A stretch of DNA of 64,000 nucleotides, from the NCBI RefSeq assembly GCF_965638725.1, contig NC_134963.1, positions 1,247,501 to 1,311,500 on the forward strand, written 5' to 3'. A program made the position numbers and the translations under genes. The notes under the pieces were generated by a model. It ran no database searches and was not told the origin of the DNA. It saw nothing but the letters and a program-made list of their open reading frames with translations. Origin of the DNA: Aptenodytes patagonicus (taxonomy: Eukaryota; Chordata; Aves; Sphenisciformes; Spheniscidae). This document shows positions 1 through 13,400 of this stretch, piece after piece (positions within the stretch are counted from its first letter, which is position 1; every line of letters begins with the position of its first letter).

Positions 1-375
1 CTCTGCATAGATATCTAAAGCCCTGGATGCTGCAGAATTGCATTTCAGCACTGTGTCACAAATGATGGAGAGAGTCCTTTTTGGGTACGAGAGACTTGGG
101 GTGTGCTATCCTTGGTTTTGGTTTACTTACATATATACAATGGATGGAGTCATTACACAACCCATGCACCCAGAAATGCTTTGCCTGCCTGAAGCAGAGA
201 CCTGTGAAGTGTCTTTCTAGGTACAGTGTGTCTGTGCTCCCTGCTAGCTCAAACACTGGGCAGTTTTTAGCAGTGAGCTCTTCTGTGGTCTTTCTCTTTG
301 GCGATCAGGATGTGTTACCTGCCACCCCGTGGGGGTGAGGCACAGACCTGGGAAACGGTGACACGGTCTGTGTTT

Positions 376-425
376 GCAGCTGTGTCATTGACTTACTCAG
401 TGACCTTGGGAAAGTCACGTCACAC
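376..425 (+). repeat. MIR-like SINE core fragment
   Basis: Contains the phrase tgaccttgggaaagtcac, one base away from the MIR core as I remember it (tgaccttgggcaagtcac). MIR is an ancient amniote SINE. Only the core is recognisable; the flanks have decayed and the boundaries are approximate. Confidence 0.5.
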
Positions 426-2344
426 TCGGCAGCTGTTATTCCAGTGTGACACAGAATCTGAGATCCTCTGGATTTAAATTGCTAAGTGACTTGCAGTGTT
501 GGGTCATGTGGCCATTCCTTGGGGCCAGATCTGAAATCTGTTGGCAATAGGGCATTGGTTGGTAGAGGCTATATGATGACGATGTGGACATTATGCCTTG
601 TGGCAGGGGTGTGGGAGTTCAGAGGGTGTTCTTACAGTCCCTAGCTCAGGTCAAAGAGAAAACAGAGGTAATGAAAAAGGGAAAAGAAATAACTTCAGCT
701 GACATGAAGGGGAATAGACAGCATCAAAAGAGAGCAAAGGGCAGCTGGGTTTATTGCTGGCAAGAAAAATTTCCTCAGGTTTCTGTCAGCATGAAGGATT
801 GATTGGCTGGGTCAGGCAGCACGCTGTTAAGTACATAGAAGATCTCTTCTTCCTGCTCCAGATGGATTTCCATCCTTATTTTGCAGAAAGACAGAAGGTT
901 ATAATGTAGGCAGGGCCTTGGCGAGGGCAGGGGTATAAGGCAGAGTAATAACATAAATCTTTAGAGCCTTATGACAGGTTTGGCTGGGGACTGAAAGCAG
1001 GCTAGCAGGGGAAAGTTCAAATGGAGCTCTGTCCTCACAGGATAGCCATTAGTTTTTGGCAATTCCACATTCCTCTGCACTTATCTTTGAGGGACACTTT
1101 TAGTATAAAATGTATTTTTTTCATTTTAAGCAGCAACCAGTCTTTCAATGCCATGTGTCTGTCGAATGCACTGTAAAAAAGCCGGAGTGAAGCACTATAG
1201 AATTCATTCCCCTCCCCAAGTTGTTGAAGTTGGCAAGAAGAAAACATTTGTTATTTTTTTTTCCAGGCCAGCTTACAGTTCAAAGTTATGTTTTATATGA
1301 CATATTAAATTCATTACAAAACATAAATTCAATCTGGAGCAACAGTAAATTGCTTATTACTCTTCATTTTGCAGATATAAAATGTTATAGAAGATCTGAA
1401 ACGCAGATTCAAAAAACTTGCATAAAATGTATACTGTGTATTTCAGCTATTGCTACAGCCACGGCTGCTGAATGTGGATTTTGCTAATATTTTAAAAAGA
1501 GTTCTGCATAAATTCCTACTAATAGCAACAATTATTTTAGCTAATGAACCTGTAGTTCATTTCAGCTAAGTAATTTTCATACATTCCTGCTTTTTGAAGC
1601 AAAGTCACTGGTAAATCGCACCAGGTTATAACAATAAAATGCTAGCGGCAAATCACTTAGGATAGAAAAACAATGCTCTTCAAAGAGTTTCTCTCTGGAG
1701 CATCTCCCATCAAGAACTCTCTCTTGAACCCAGTTGGTTTAAAGCTGATAAATGACATAATTAATGCCACGGAGGAAGCAAACAAGGCATGAGGACCTCT
1801 GTTTCCCACAGTACAAGAAGTAGTGAGCACTAAATGAAATTACCAAAAAGCGTACTGAAACACAAGGCAGAACTTTTTCAAGAAAGCGGATTAAATTGCC
1901 ACAGGATGTTGTGAAAACCTATCACTGGACCAGGAGAAAAGCGACAAAGGTATCCTTTAGCACAGCATTAACTCTGCTACTGTTATTAGCAACCCCCTGC
2001 ATGGGGATGTGAAAGCAATGCCCTCTTTACTCCGGGTTGACATTAGTTGATTTTTGAAGCCTAGTTCCTTGGATGCTCCATGACTGCCTAATTCTATGCT
2101 CAAGAAGAAATTCATCACTTGAGTCCTACAACTGGTGACTTTGATAACTTAAACTAATGTGGTGGTCAGACTAGCTCAATGCAGCGGGATGATTTTCACC
2201 TGAGGGTCCTTAAAAGTTCCCTAGGAAATGCATGAATACATTAGCAGAAATTTGATTGAATGAGCTCAGTAACATCATTTGGAAGACAGAAGAAGCCACC
2301 ATGCCATTTTGCCTGATCTATATGTACAGCAATTTCCAAGTTGC

Positions 2345-2402
2345 TATACACACACACATACATATATACAGACACATACATTTACATATATATGTATGTG
2401 TG
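2345..2402. repeat. CA/TA-rich simple repeat
   Basis: Interrupted (CA)n and (TA)n run with an internal near-palindrome (acatatatatgtatgtgtg). Likely a decayed dinucleotide microsatellite. Confidence 0.7.
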
Positions 2403-4323
2403 CAGATATTTATAAAAGCAACCACAGCCTTTCAGTTGTGTGTGCTGTGATTCATCAGCAGCAATAGTTTTTGGCAGGGACATAATTTCAAATCTTCTGC
2501 TGAGGATGCCTGCCAAAACGTTGTTGGACAGAGATAGGATGAAGAAAGTTATTTATAAATGGGGATAATTAGGTGCTATGCTTATTAGTGTTGGGAATGA
2601 GACAGAAAGACGACATGTCTAGTAATGAGTATTGTAATGAGAAGATGCTCTCCATGATTTTCTACTTGTTGATCAAAAAAAAAAAAAAAATCCCAGGTAA
2701 AATAACATCATTATGTGCTGCTCCCAGGTAGGAGATTCAGACTGGGGGGAGGGGGGGTGTTACGCTGTAGGACAGGTCTCAATTATACTAATGCAAGTTT
2801 GGAATACTTCCACAGGATCCAGGTGCTGATTGTTGTAACTGAGATTAGACTCTGTTTCCTCAGTCCTGAACTTTTTGTGTTCAGGCAAAAATAAACACTG
2901 AACAGACATAGAAACTGTACTAACTCCTCTTATTTGGAAGCAACAGCTCTCGACCACGCTGTCAGGAGAGAGCGCTGCTCAGTCTGATGCTGTGCTCATC
3001 ATTTCTGTCAGCAGAGGCAAGGCCATTTCTGTGTCTCATCAGTCATGTAGATAATTTACATCCCTTTTTTCTTGAGAAATACCGTCACTGGGACAAATTC
3101 ATCTTTCCACTGGTATTCTCCCTAGAGGTATAAACCCAGCAAACGCAGTGTGAAATTCATCCACACAGGGTCTGAAAGGAGCTTGTGCTCACAGAGTCTC
3201 TGTAGAGCACCCAGGACAATGCTCTCAGGCCATTTCTTACTGAAGTGTTTGTCACACAGTAAGTCAAGAGAATAGCAATTAATATTCAAGAATTCTTAGC
3301 TCCTGGCTTTATACCGTGCTTAGTAGATAGTGCGACTAATGTGTAATAAGACACTTAAGCAGACATCTGTGTTTAAACAGTTGAATATCCCATTAACTTT
3401 TCTTACTTCTCAAGCTATTTGGACTGATGTCACAGTGCTTGGGGTTTTTAAGGTGCCAAGCTCCTGAAGTCTCAAGTAAACACTTGCTTATGGGGGTTTC
3501 TGAGTTTTCACTAGAGGTGAGGAAAAAAAAGTCTTTGGCATTGCAGAGAAAAGCTTGAAATACGAAAATTCTACCTCTCCAAAACTCCCCAAACCTGAGA
3601 AAAATAAGTGTCAAGCTCATTATTTCTCCTGAAAAGTGTGGGGTTTTTAAACACTGGCACACTACTGACAAGGTCCACTGACTTCAGAAGGATTATTCAT
3701 GTACTTAAAGGTAGGTGGAGTCAAAGCAAGTGCTTTGCTTGGTCTGGGCCTTAGTCTCTCTGAAACAGGTGGTGTTCTGAAAACCCATCTAGTTAAGTCT
3801 GAGCTGCTGCTATTCCTGCTGTGTCAACAGCAGAGAATGTCACATATGTGGCTGACTATCTTGTGGGTTCTCCAGACCTGTCGTTAGCGCCCCAAAAACT
3901 ATTTCATCCCAGGGTTTTGCCTACACAGCCTCAATGCAAGCTTGTATGTGAAAACACTGCATTTAAATGCTTGTTTCCAAAAAAAGGAACGGCGGGGTTT
4001 AGACAGCATGTGCCAAGCCCATCCCTAGGGTGATTTTTCTGAAGTAAAGCAGGGAATATCTGAAACAGCTCCTGACAGAGAGGTAGGAAAGAATATGCAT
4101 TTTGAGGGAGTTAGAATTTTGCCTTTATATTTCTTGTAAATAATTAAATGGATTGTTAAGACTAGAAGTCTCCTAAATTGTGTAAATATGTACATCACAG
4201 TACCTCAAATGATTTTACAAGCAGAGTGCTCTCTTTCCTGCTAAGTGAATTTTGCAGATCATGTCTTTTAAAGGTTTGCCAAAAGCAGAGCTGGGTTTAG
4301 GCCCTAGACTCTGGTGCCTAAAT

Positions 4324-4362
4324 TAATATTTAATAACTATCAACTAATATTTAATAACTATC
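4324..4362. repeat. Short tandem duplication, 21-base unit
   Basis: An 18-base AT-rich word (taatatttaataactatc) is present perfectly at 4324-4341 and 4345-4362, offset 21 bases. The lack of divergence suggests a recent local slip. Confidence 0.85.
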
Positions 4363-7300
4363 TGTTGCTACAGAAGCCAACACTGTCAAGTCCATAACAA
4401 CTACAAATCTCTTTTCTAAAACAGAAAAAAGATAAAGAAAATGGTGTAAAGAGAGATCAGGTGAACTTTGCAAAAGCAGCAAATGGTGTTGCAAAAGCAA
4501 ATTCTCACTTGCTAATCAGGATTAGGAAAAATGCCTGAGTTCTGTTTCATTGTTGTGAGCTATCAGCAGCACCTGTGCTTTGGTAGCAAAATAAAAGTTT
4601 ACTGTTATCTAAGACAAAAACGTTGAGGGGGGGAAGACAGTCCTTGAGGCAATAATATGAAATCCCCTTTTGTTTCCTGGATAGTGATTACAGTAAAATA
4701 CTTTGCTTATGTTTCCATTCCTTAGACCATCTGTTTCAAATTAAACCCTTCTGGCGTGACACATCATTATTTATTAGAGCGTTACATTAGATAATGCAGT
4801 GTTAGTATTGCTGTTAAAAACCCTTAGTTTCATGAGTATGACTTCAGGGGCAGAACTGGATGTGTTTACTTAATGAAAGGGCTAGAGACTGTGTTAATAA
4901 AACTAGTTTACCAGTTCAGAAATTACTTTTTTTTTTTAGGTCTTTCCTTTCACAAATATATTTTTGGTGTGTCTTTTGATTTGTAACTCTGAATGTTTGT
5001 GTTTGGCAGAGTGAAACCTTCTGGTTTTAAATGACTGAAAGCTAAGATGCTGAGAAGGACTCGTTGGTAATAAACTGTTAGACACCTAAAGCTGAAAACA
5101 CAATACCCTGTACATGATGGGGTAACATCCGTTTTCATAAATCTGCAATGCCCTGTAGCATTCAAGGCACACACCCATGTGATTTGAGAGCAACTGAAGA
5201 TCTGGCAGGTAACACCCCCCACCCCTGAAGAAGTTCTCTAAAAGTTTCTATTCTTGCCCCCTGTAGCAACTCTTTTCGCATGCTTTCTGTCAGAGGCAAG
5301 GCTTCATAACACCGATACGCGGAAGACAGACTTTTATCCTAGAGCTATCCTGTCATTGCAGTCTTAACCATTTTGGGACAATTTAAGAAGTACAAGAGCT
5401 TGCAAGAAGATTTTTTTTAAATTCTCAGTGTTAATGAGACGTTAGTCACAGTGTACTAAAGAGGCTTATTCCTTTCTAAAGGAGTAAGGCAAGAGATTCA
5501 GTCACAGGAAAGAAGCAGTTCCTTACAGCTGTATTTGAGATACTTGAGTTTACCAGTGATACCCAGCGTTACTAAAAATATTTCTTTCAATCTACTTCTG
5601 TTAGAAAGACAGTGACTGTGAGTGTAAAATTAAGAAATGGATTAATCTTTCGTGATATAAAGACCTTCTGTGCTCTAGATAAGGTGAAGCCTAGTTTTAA
5701 ATATGCTTATAGAGAGTGTGTCTGAGGAAGAGGACAAGTCTTTCATCCTAAATAAGCTTCTCTCTCATTTTTTTCTGGTCAAAAGAGATCTGAAGGATCC
5801 TGTAGTGGGTGATTCACAACACCTAGATTAAATTCAAGATCTGAATCACTGCTAACATATATATATGTAGACTTTCTTTCATGCCAAAATCTCCCTAAAT
5901 TTTATGCTGTATTTAACCAACACAGTACTTGCGTGGTTGTGCTTACCCTTCAGTGATGCGGTCAGATATGGTCAGGAAGCCAGTATCTGCTTCAAAATCT
6001 TTTATTTTTTTAACTGGTCAAGTCATACAAACCAAAGTTGCTTAAAAGCAGTATTCTCTCTTGCTCTATAAAAAAAATGTATTAAGTGAGCTTAAGTAGC
6101 ATCATTTTATAACCCAAAAGGTTAAACTAGTGTATCATTTAAATTTTGCTGCGTCTGAAGCATGCCAGGATGACATCAATATTTCATTTAAGAAGGCCAG
6201 CAGTAAGTCCACAGTATATGTCTGAATACATTTGGATCAAATGACATAATGTTTCCTTTTTTCCTCTCTCTCTGTCTCTTTTGAGAATAAATTTACAGAT
6301 TTTTTTTACATTGGGAAAGTGATGCATGGTGAGTAAATGCGCTTGGGAAAAGGCTTTTCAAAACCACATTTTCCTCATTTCAAATGTCCTTTTATTACTC
6401 TAATTGTTTTGTTAAAAAAAAAAGCCTGAAAGTTCATAAATTTTGCTTGCCAATTGTAGGCTGGAGACCTGCCTTTGCTCTCCCTGTAGCTAATGATAAA
6501 ACATCCAAACACTGACTCATGGCTGTAGTGATCCAGGTCCCGTACAGAAAACAGAAGTTCTTCGTATTCCTCGTGTAGCGAAGTTAACCCGGAGGGCTGC
6601 CGTTGCTCCTCCTGTTGCCACAAGGTTTTTCTGCCTGCCACGGGAAAGCAACACCGTTTGTCAGGCCACATCTGCGCTGACTTTTCTGCCAGCCGTACTG
6701 GCTTTCTGACTTCTGTTTTGCTTTGTTCTGGTCACAACGTAGTTAAGAGGCCACCCTAACCTTGGGCACCTTGCTTGAAGTTATCTCTGCATCTAGCCAC
6801 AGAAATGGGATAACCCCCTGGGAATCATCCCCGAGTGTTGGTCCTATGGCATCAGTAGCACTGTTTTAGCTAACAGATTAATTCCATTAGTGGGTACCAC
6901 CAGTAGGTTGTTATCCTCTTAGATGGATTTTCTGCTCGCAGATGAAATACAGTACAATAAAACCGGATTAGAATAGTAGCAATATGGATATATATAAAAA
7001 GCAAAGATCAAGAAGTTAAGCAGCTATTAATGTAACGCAGGACTGTATATTCAAGCTAGTGGCATCTTTCAACAAATTATTTTTAGAGATTTTTTTTTAA
7101 CCTAATTGAATTGCAAATTTTACAAAACAGTAAACATAATTTAATTAACAATAACATTTTTGGATTTACTGAGTAAAATCTAAGATAATCTCAAAAGACT
7201 TGTGCACATAAATTGTGTAAGTCCATTAGTACCTAAACCAAGCAAAAATAAACTGCAGAATGTGAGCACGTGCACAGGAGATTTCTGATGGTGAAGTGTT

Positions 7301-9239
7301 ACCACAGAAGAATGACATCCAAAATGCAGCACTGAGGCGAACAATCAGTATTACCCATTTTCATTTTCTAGCACAGTGAGTTTGCCCAGATGTTCAGCAA
7401 TACATTTTTGCTGAGGAAACAGTTTTGATTATTGCTTAACAACAGTCTCAAACTTTTCTGGCAGAGAGCTGAGTTCAGCCCTGGTGTAAGTTGGTGCCAC
7501 TGTCGTGCACTTGGGAAACTTGCCTGTGTTTATGCTGGGATTTTGACCTCAAGTGTCAGATTATGTGTGCAATCGATGCACCTTTAAGCACTGAAATTTC
7601 AAAGCGAACCATATGATTTTGGAATTCAGTTCAAGCAATTGAGAGATTTATCAGGAATTGCACTATTTGTCCCATCCAGCTTCAGCTGTCCCCAAGTGAG
7701 TGATGGTATCTGGTGCAGTTTTTTCCTTCTTTTGTGAGTTGTTGGAGGTCAAATATGGCAACTGGGATTGTGGGCAAGTGGGACAGTTAATGGAGAATGA
7801 GTGTTACGAGGGATAAAAGAGAAAAGGCATTACGGGGGGAAAAGATTTAGAAGTCATTTGCAGGAAGCTAGGAGACTGAGAACTGGGGAAAAAGAACTGT
7901 GCTATTTATGAGGAATTGGATGTGAAGTTTTGAAAAGAAACTTTTTCCTTCTGGGCTCTTAAAAAGAAAGAACATAGTATAAATACAGTATAAATACACA
8001 CACCTGCCTCTATGATAAGGGCTAATACTTCCAAGATAAAGAATCAAATTAAAATTGTAAAGCTATATGAGAAGAAACAGAAAGCTGAGTACCTTAAATA
8101 TAGAGAATGAGGCAGGCAAGAAGGATAAAGGAGGGGAAAAAGCCATCTAGCCTGCAGCAAATTTTCATCAGGGTCTCCGATTCACTTGTTTGACCCCTGG
8201 GGGCCACTCTTGATCTGTAAAATGTCCTGGAGCCGAAGGACCTGTCACACAGTCAGGTCTGCTCCTCCGTCTGCACCATGTACGTGTGAGACAGAGACAC
8301 AAAGTGGTGGACAGGGGAAAGACACGCAGCTGGGAAAGCTGGAAAGTGGTTTAACTTCTTCAGCAGAAAGACCATTTTCTTTTGGGCAGGCACAGCGTCC
8401 TCGTTGTTCTGCTGTAAGTCCCGCAGAACGGAGGAGCCTGTTAGCACCGTGACTAAGCAGAACAGGTCCCTGTGTGCTTGGGGGAGGGAACAGACCGTAT
8501 TTTCAGTTGGTCTGGGGTCACTCACACTGATCGAAATCTGGCTGTTGGTAGCTGGCTTATTAGTGGAGTAACACGAATAGTGCAATTTGTAGTGTGGGGA
8601 ATGTGGATATGGAGGCAAGGCTTGAACAGGTGGACAGGAATGATAAGAATGCATAAATAAATATGCAAAGGCTGAATAATGGGATCTGTAAAATCTGCCA
8701 GCATCCCGAGATCCACATTCAGTAGCACTTTTGTCACCATATGCAAACTGCTGAATTTAACAGGTAGAAATCAGTGCTGAATTTTGGATGTCAGCTCAGA
8801 AAAAAGGGGCTCTGCCCTGTTCTGCTGCTCTTTCCCCAAGGCTTCTGTTGTGAAGTTATTAAGACAGTACCATTGCTGATCTACGGATAATTAACGTTCC
8901 AGTTCGACCACATAGTTTCTTCTGCACAACGCAATGCTGGTGGAGCTAAACTGAGATCTTCCTTCTGAAAGAAGTCTCCTTGTGAAGCGCGGAGCAGTGT
9001 TCAAGGGGACACAACGCTGCTCCTTGTACGAGGTGGGGACGGGAATGCCCAGCCCCAGCGTAAGCCAGCTCAGCTCCGCTCAGACCAGCTGGCTGGTGAC
9101 CGCTTGCGTTTCCCAAAACCCAGGTTCCGGGTTTCCAATGGCAGGAACCCAATGCTGACTGTACGAGACTGATTCCTACGTAAGTCAGCTCAGGGCTTGT
9201 AACTAAACATGATGCACGCTCTACCCGTGAAAGTTGCAG

Positions 9240-10480
9240 CCTCCTGTTCGTGCCGGGGAGCGCTCACACTGGCACCTGCACTGGGTGGTGAAAACCAGGC
9301 AGGGCTGGAGGTGATCTCCCTGCCCAGCCCCCACCGGGCTCCCAGTGAGCCGGCTGGGCCAGAAACCGGTTTTGGACTGGCCAGGCAGGATCAGCCCCTT
9401 CAGCCTGCTGCCCAGGCCTCCGGCTTGACCCCTGCGCAGCCCGGCTGAGGGAGGCTGAGCTCGGGCTGCCCAGAGGACAAGGCCAAGGCCGAGGCCCCCC
9501 GCCGCGAGGCGGGCTCAAGTCCCCCGGCACCGCCCGAGCGCCTCAGACCCCGCGGCTGAGCGAGAGGGGATCGCCCTCCCCGCGACAAGGAAGGGCTTGT
9601 GCAGCGCCGGGCGCCCGGTCCCTCCCGCCCCGCTCCAGGAGCCTTCGCGGAGGAATCTTGCCCCACGCCGCGCTCCGTCCGGGGCGGGGCGGCGCGGCGC
9701 GGCGCGCTCGGCGGGGCTGAAGGGGCACGCGGCCCGCCGCCCGCGCCATGTCGTTCCGCCGCGCCTTGGCGCTGGCCGCCTGCGGGCTGGCTGGCGGCTC
9801 CGTCCTCTTCTCTGCCGTTGCCGTGGGCAAGCAGCCGGCCCGCGGCGGCGAGGCCGAGCCGCGGCCAGGGGGCTCCGCCGCCGCCGCCGTTCCCCCCGCG
9901 TCCGCGGCGCCGCCGGGTTTGCTGCTGCTGCCGCCCGCCGCCGCCGCCTCCTGCCCGCCGGCTCCCGGCTGGATCGAGAGACCCGCCGGTACCGGCGGCT
10001 ACTGGGACAGCAACTGGGACAGGTAGGTGCGGCGGGGGGTGGGGACCCCGCTCCCGGGCGGCGGCTGTGGTGGGGGGCCCGGAGGGACCCCCGCGCCGCG
10101 GGGGAGGCGGCGGTAGCTGCCCTTAAATCCCCCCCCCGTCGGAGCCGTGCGTGGAGGAACCGGTGTCTGCGGGCTCAGGGTTGGGGGTGAGCGCCCCTCT
10201 GGCGGGAAGGGGGCAAGGGGAGGCCCCGGGCTCCCCGGCGGGAGCTGCCTCAGCGCGGCCGGGGGAGCCCCCGGGCCGGCCCGCCTCTCGCTGACCCGGC
10301 CCCCCGTCGCCCGCGGCTGAAACGCGCCGTGGCGGGCGCGCAGCCCTGGGCGAGAGAGCAGCCCCAGTGCCCCGGGGTCGCGTCAGGAGTCCGCGGGACT
10401 CGCTGCCAGATGAAACCTCGGGTGGTAAGCTGTTCGGAGCAGAAGGTAGCTGAATGTTCTTGAAAATTCTTGCAGCTGCG
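9240..10480 (+). promoter_or_regulatory. PGAM5: CpG-island promoter of PGAM5
   Basis: Abrupt rise in GC and CpG density that spans the 5' UTR, coding exon 1 and the start of intron 1. A perfect Sp1-type GC box (ggggcggggc) lies at 9681-9690, about 60 bases before the ATG at 9748, followed by a cggcgcggcgcggcg run. No TATA box is evident, which suits a housekeeping gene with dispersed start sites. The exact transcription start cannot be read from sequence alone. Confidence 0.8.
9748..10022 (+). CDS. PGAM5: PGAM5 coding exon 1 (residues 1-91)
   Basis: Start codon, transmembrane/mitochondrial targeting segment, PARL-site region (LFSAVAVG, Phe21/Ser22), long Ala/Pro linker and WDSNWD. Donor is AG|GTAGGT, splitting Arg92. 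Most of the length difference from human PGAM5 lies here, in GC-rich (gcc)n-like DNA. The membrane segment reads GGSVLFS where human has GGSAAVLFS, two residues shorter. Confidence 0.95.
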
Positions 10481-13400
10481 GAGCCCCTACGTGCTGTGAA
10501 GGGATGCCTTCCCTCTGTTTTAGACAGTTCAGAGACTTTTCCCTCTGCAGGGATGTGCAGATCCCTTTGTTCTAATGCTTCCATCCAGTGAGATTGCAAA
10601 GCCTTACGTTTGTGATAAATGTGAGCGCTGCGTAGAAGACGTGCCTGTGCTTTTTCGCACGGTGTTAACCATATCTCAATATTGCTTTACGTCTACGCCA
10701 GGATTTTTCTGTTTAATAACAGCGCCCTTGTGGATGAAGAACGTTTGCACGTGCTAGGCATGTATTAGGCCTGCTGCTTATGTTGGCCATGAAACTGCAA
10801 GTTAGTGTTCTTAAATCCTTGTAAAGGTGATGTTGCTTTGAACTTAACTTAGTTGTGTTCTTCATAGTGTTGAGATACATTCACCCAAGGGTTAACTGCA
10901 TTTTTTCTGATTCTTTAATTAGAACGTACAAATATCTGTATTGAGCTCTGGCTCATTTAGCTTCCGTCTGGTAGAATTATCTCCCCAGGGAGACTTATGT
11001 CAGGCTCCAGCTTAATCGTAGTAAATCCAAACTTAAGCACTAACAGATTTTTATTGTATAACGCATCCCATTTTGATTTTTGAGATGCTGCAAAGTCAAA
11101 TGCTCATAAATAGGGCTCTATACACTCTAATTATAAAAATAAAACTTTCATTAAATAAGGTTATACTTGGTTACACAGTTGCATGGAGTGGGGTACTAAA
11201 GCTACTTGTTTAACTGCAGATCCAGGCCTTTCTGGTTCCGCTGAATGGTTGATTTTCTTCAGGGATTCTAAAGTACTTTCAGACTCGTGTAACTTTTTTT
11301 TTTTTTTTTTGTAAATTCAGGAGGTAGAGATTGTGCTATAACTGATGTAGCTGTCACAATTGCCTGAACAAATATAGCTAGATAACACTTAATAGCAGTT
11401 AAGGATGTTGTACTATATCACCATTCATCATAGTGTGCAAACAGTGGAAGTGTATTATGTAAATATATTGTCACAGATCAATTTTAGTTTTCTGCTGCTT
11501 GGTGTCTGCCAATTGGTGTGCTATGGCTTTGGCTGTACCTGGTTGAAGTCTTCATTTTTATTTTTGGACGACATTGGCAGAAACACTTAACATGTAAAGT
11601 TTTTTAATGGATTATAAATACACAGAGCATCTGACCACTTCTCTTTGGGGGCAGGGAAGTCAGTCGTGAGCAAATAACAGATATTACAATATGCTTAACA
11701 ACTGATGGCTTTTCAGGTTTGAAACAAAAAAATGCAAGTATTTTGTTTTCAAACCTAGGATGTTGCCTTGGTCTATGCCGCTTGCACAGGAATTGTACAG
11801 CTCAGTTCTTGGAGAAGACTAGATGTAGTTTCATTCATGTAAAATACTTGTTCTTATTAAGCTTCTGTTAACTGGAAAGCTTGGTGTGGGGAGGGGGAGG
11901 AAAAAAGTTTTGAATTATTGTCTAAATTTCTGGGCTTCAGGTACCTTCCTATATTTTCTGAGTGGTTCTTGCAAATAGTTTTATTAGAAATAAAACTAGA
12001 AATGTCTGGATTTCGAAGTATGTTACAAGAATGAAAACATTTGTCAGGCTGACTGATGATACGTTCCAGTGACATGCAGGGCTTCCTGGACGAAAGGTGA
12101 GAAGGGCACTGTCATGGATTAAGTGATACTTTTGTTTTAGTTAGATTTAAAGATGGTCCCTAACATTGCCATTGCTTTTTAGCAAAGTTCTGTCCAGCTG
12201 TGATCTTGGGTGATTTTTTTTATAAAGGAATGCAGAAAACTGCATTTGTCAGCTTCTGAGTGTCAGCGGCCTAAAAGAACCTACATAAGTTAAGTCTTAG
12301 CAGCATTAAAAGTTTTCCTGCTCATAAACTTTCTAAAACTAGCTTATCTTAAAAATATTAAGTTTGGTTATCTTCTCATGACTTGTTAAAGCATCTGTTG
12401 CTTTTTCAAAGCACATGTTAACCTTCGAGTAACTTCAGAGGTGCTGGGGGGGAGAGGGCACTCAGGTGTTTCTTGTTATGTGTTTCTGCCATAGGATGAA
12501 TTAACCCCTACGTTACTGTACAAATGTGCTTGAATTTTTCAGACATTTTTCTATTTTCCTAATGTATCTTTCCAGCAATACAGTTTCTACTGAATCAAAA
12601 GAAGTATCCTATGAAATAGCAATGGAACTTCTTGTTATTGGACTATTGTTTCATTTTTAATGCCTTGCTGAACTTTGTTAACAGTTTAAGGAGTGTGTTG
12701 AGCCTCATTGTTTAATCATGTCTTTACTAAAGCAAAGTGAATGCAGGGCTTTTTAAAGCCAGCCTTGCTGTGAACTGTAAAAATAGGTATGTGAAGCAGC
12801 TGTTTTCTATGACCAAGTTACTTTGTCTCAAACTAGATAAAAATTATATTAATGATTAAAAATCTATAAACAAATAAACAAGTTTAATTATAATAATGGA
12901 AGATGTGAGATCTGCTATGAATTAAATAAATTAACTGTTCTTTAGGTATGAGATCAAGGGAAAGGATTTACGCTCCGAGGTGGAGAGACATAGCAAAAGG
13001 ATTTGTATTAATGGGGTAGAGGATCAGTGCAGAAAGGGGACCAGAAGACTAATCTGTGGCAGATTTGGACAGGGTCGATGATGACAGTGCAGTGTTGGTG
13101 TCAGCAGCGAGAAATCTGTGGCACTAATCTGTGATACTGGGCGAGGGAGGGGAAGATCCTCCGTGCCTGGTGTCCTCTTGAGGAACCGGATCAACTGTCT
13201 GGGTGATGTGCAAGAGGGTTATGGTATGCAGAAAGGGAGACTAGTGTACAGTGTGACAAAATGGAAGGTTAAAGTGGCATGAGGGGAGAGAGAGTGATGA
13301 AAAAGATGAAAGGATAAACACATGCTCCAGGCTGAAAAATAAAAAAGTCTTACTGGAGAGACCTGATGGGACCTAGTTTAAAGCACAAAATAATTCTCAA

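Larger units (their letters stand above)
1..9240. other. Intergenic DNA upstream of PGAM5
   Basis: No exon I can recognise and no ORF with family resemblance in either strand; the longest open frames (up to about 130 codons near 8250-8650) have no conserved motif or splice context. It holds an MIR-like scrap (376-425), a CA/TA-rich patch (2345-2402), a 16-A run near 2676, a 21-base tandem duplication (4324-4362) and other low-complexity patches. In human, PXMP2 lies just upstream of PGAM5; I looked for its last exons and did not find them, so that gene, if present, is off the left edge. Confidence 0.7.

Noticed and set aside
470-505. Second, inverted MIR-like piece (ctaagtgacttgcagtg)
   Set aside because: Match to the reverse MIR core is only about 12 bases and lies next to a forward-oriented fragment; not convincing.
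8253-8654. 133-codon open frame on the minus strand upstream of PGAM5
   Set aside because: No conserved motif, no splice or promoter context, and overlapping frames on the other strand; length is compatible with chance.
1-9240. PXMP2 exons expected from human synteny
   Set aside because: None of the remembered C-terminal PXMP2 phrases appears in any frame; the gene is presumably beyond the left edge.
9597-10190. 197-codon Arg/Ala-rich frame overlapping PGAM5 exon 1
   Set aside because: Shadow frame in GC-rich DNA; the PGAM5 frame is supported by homology and splicing.
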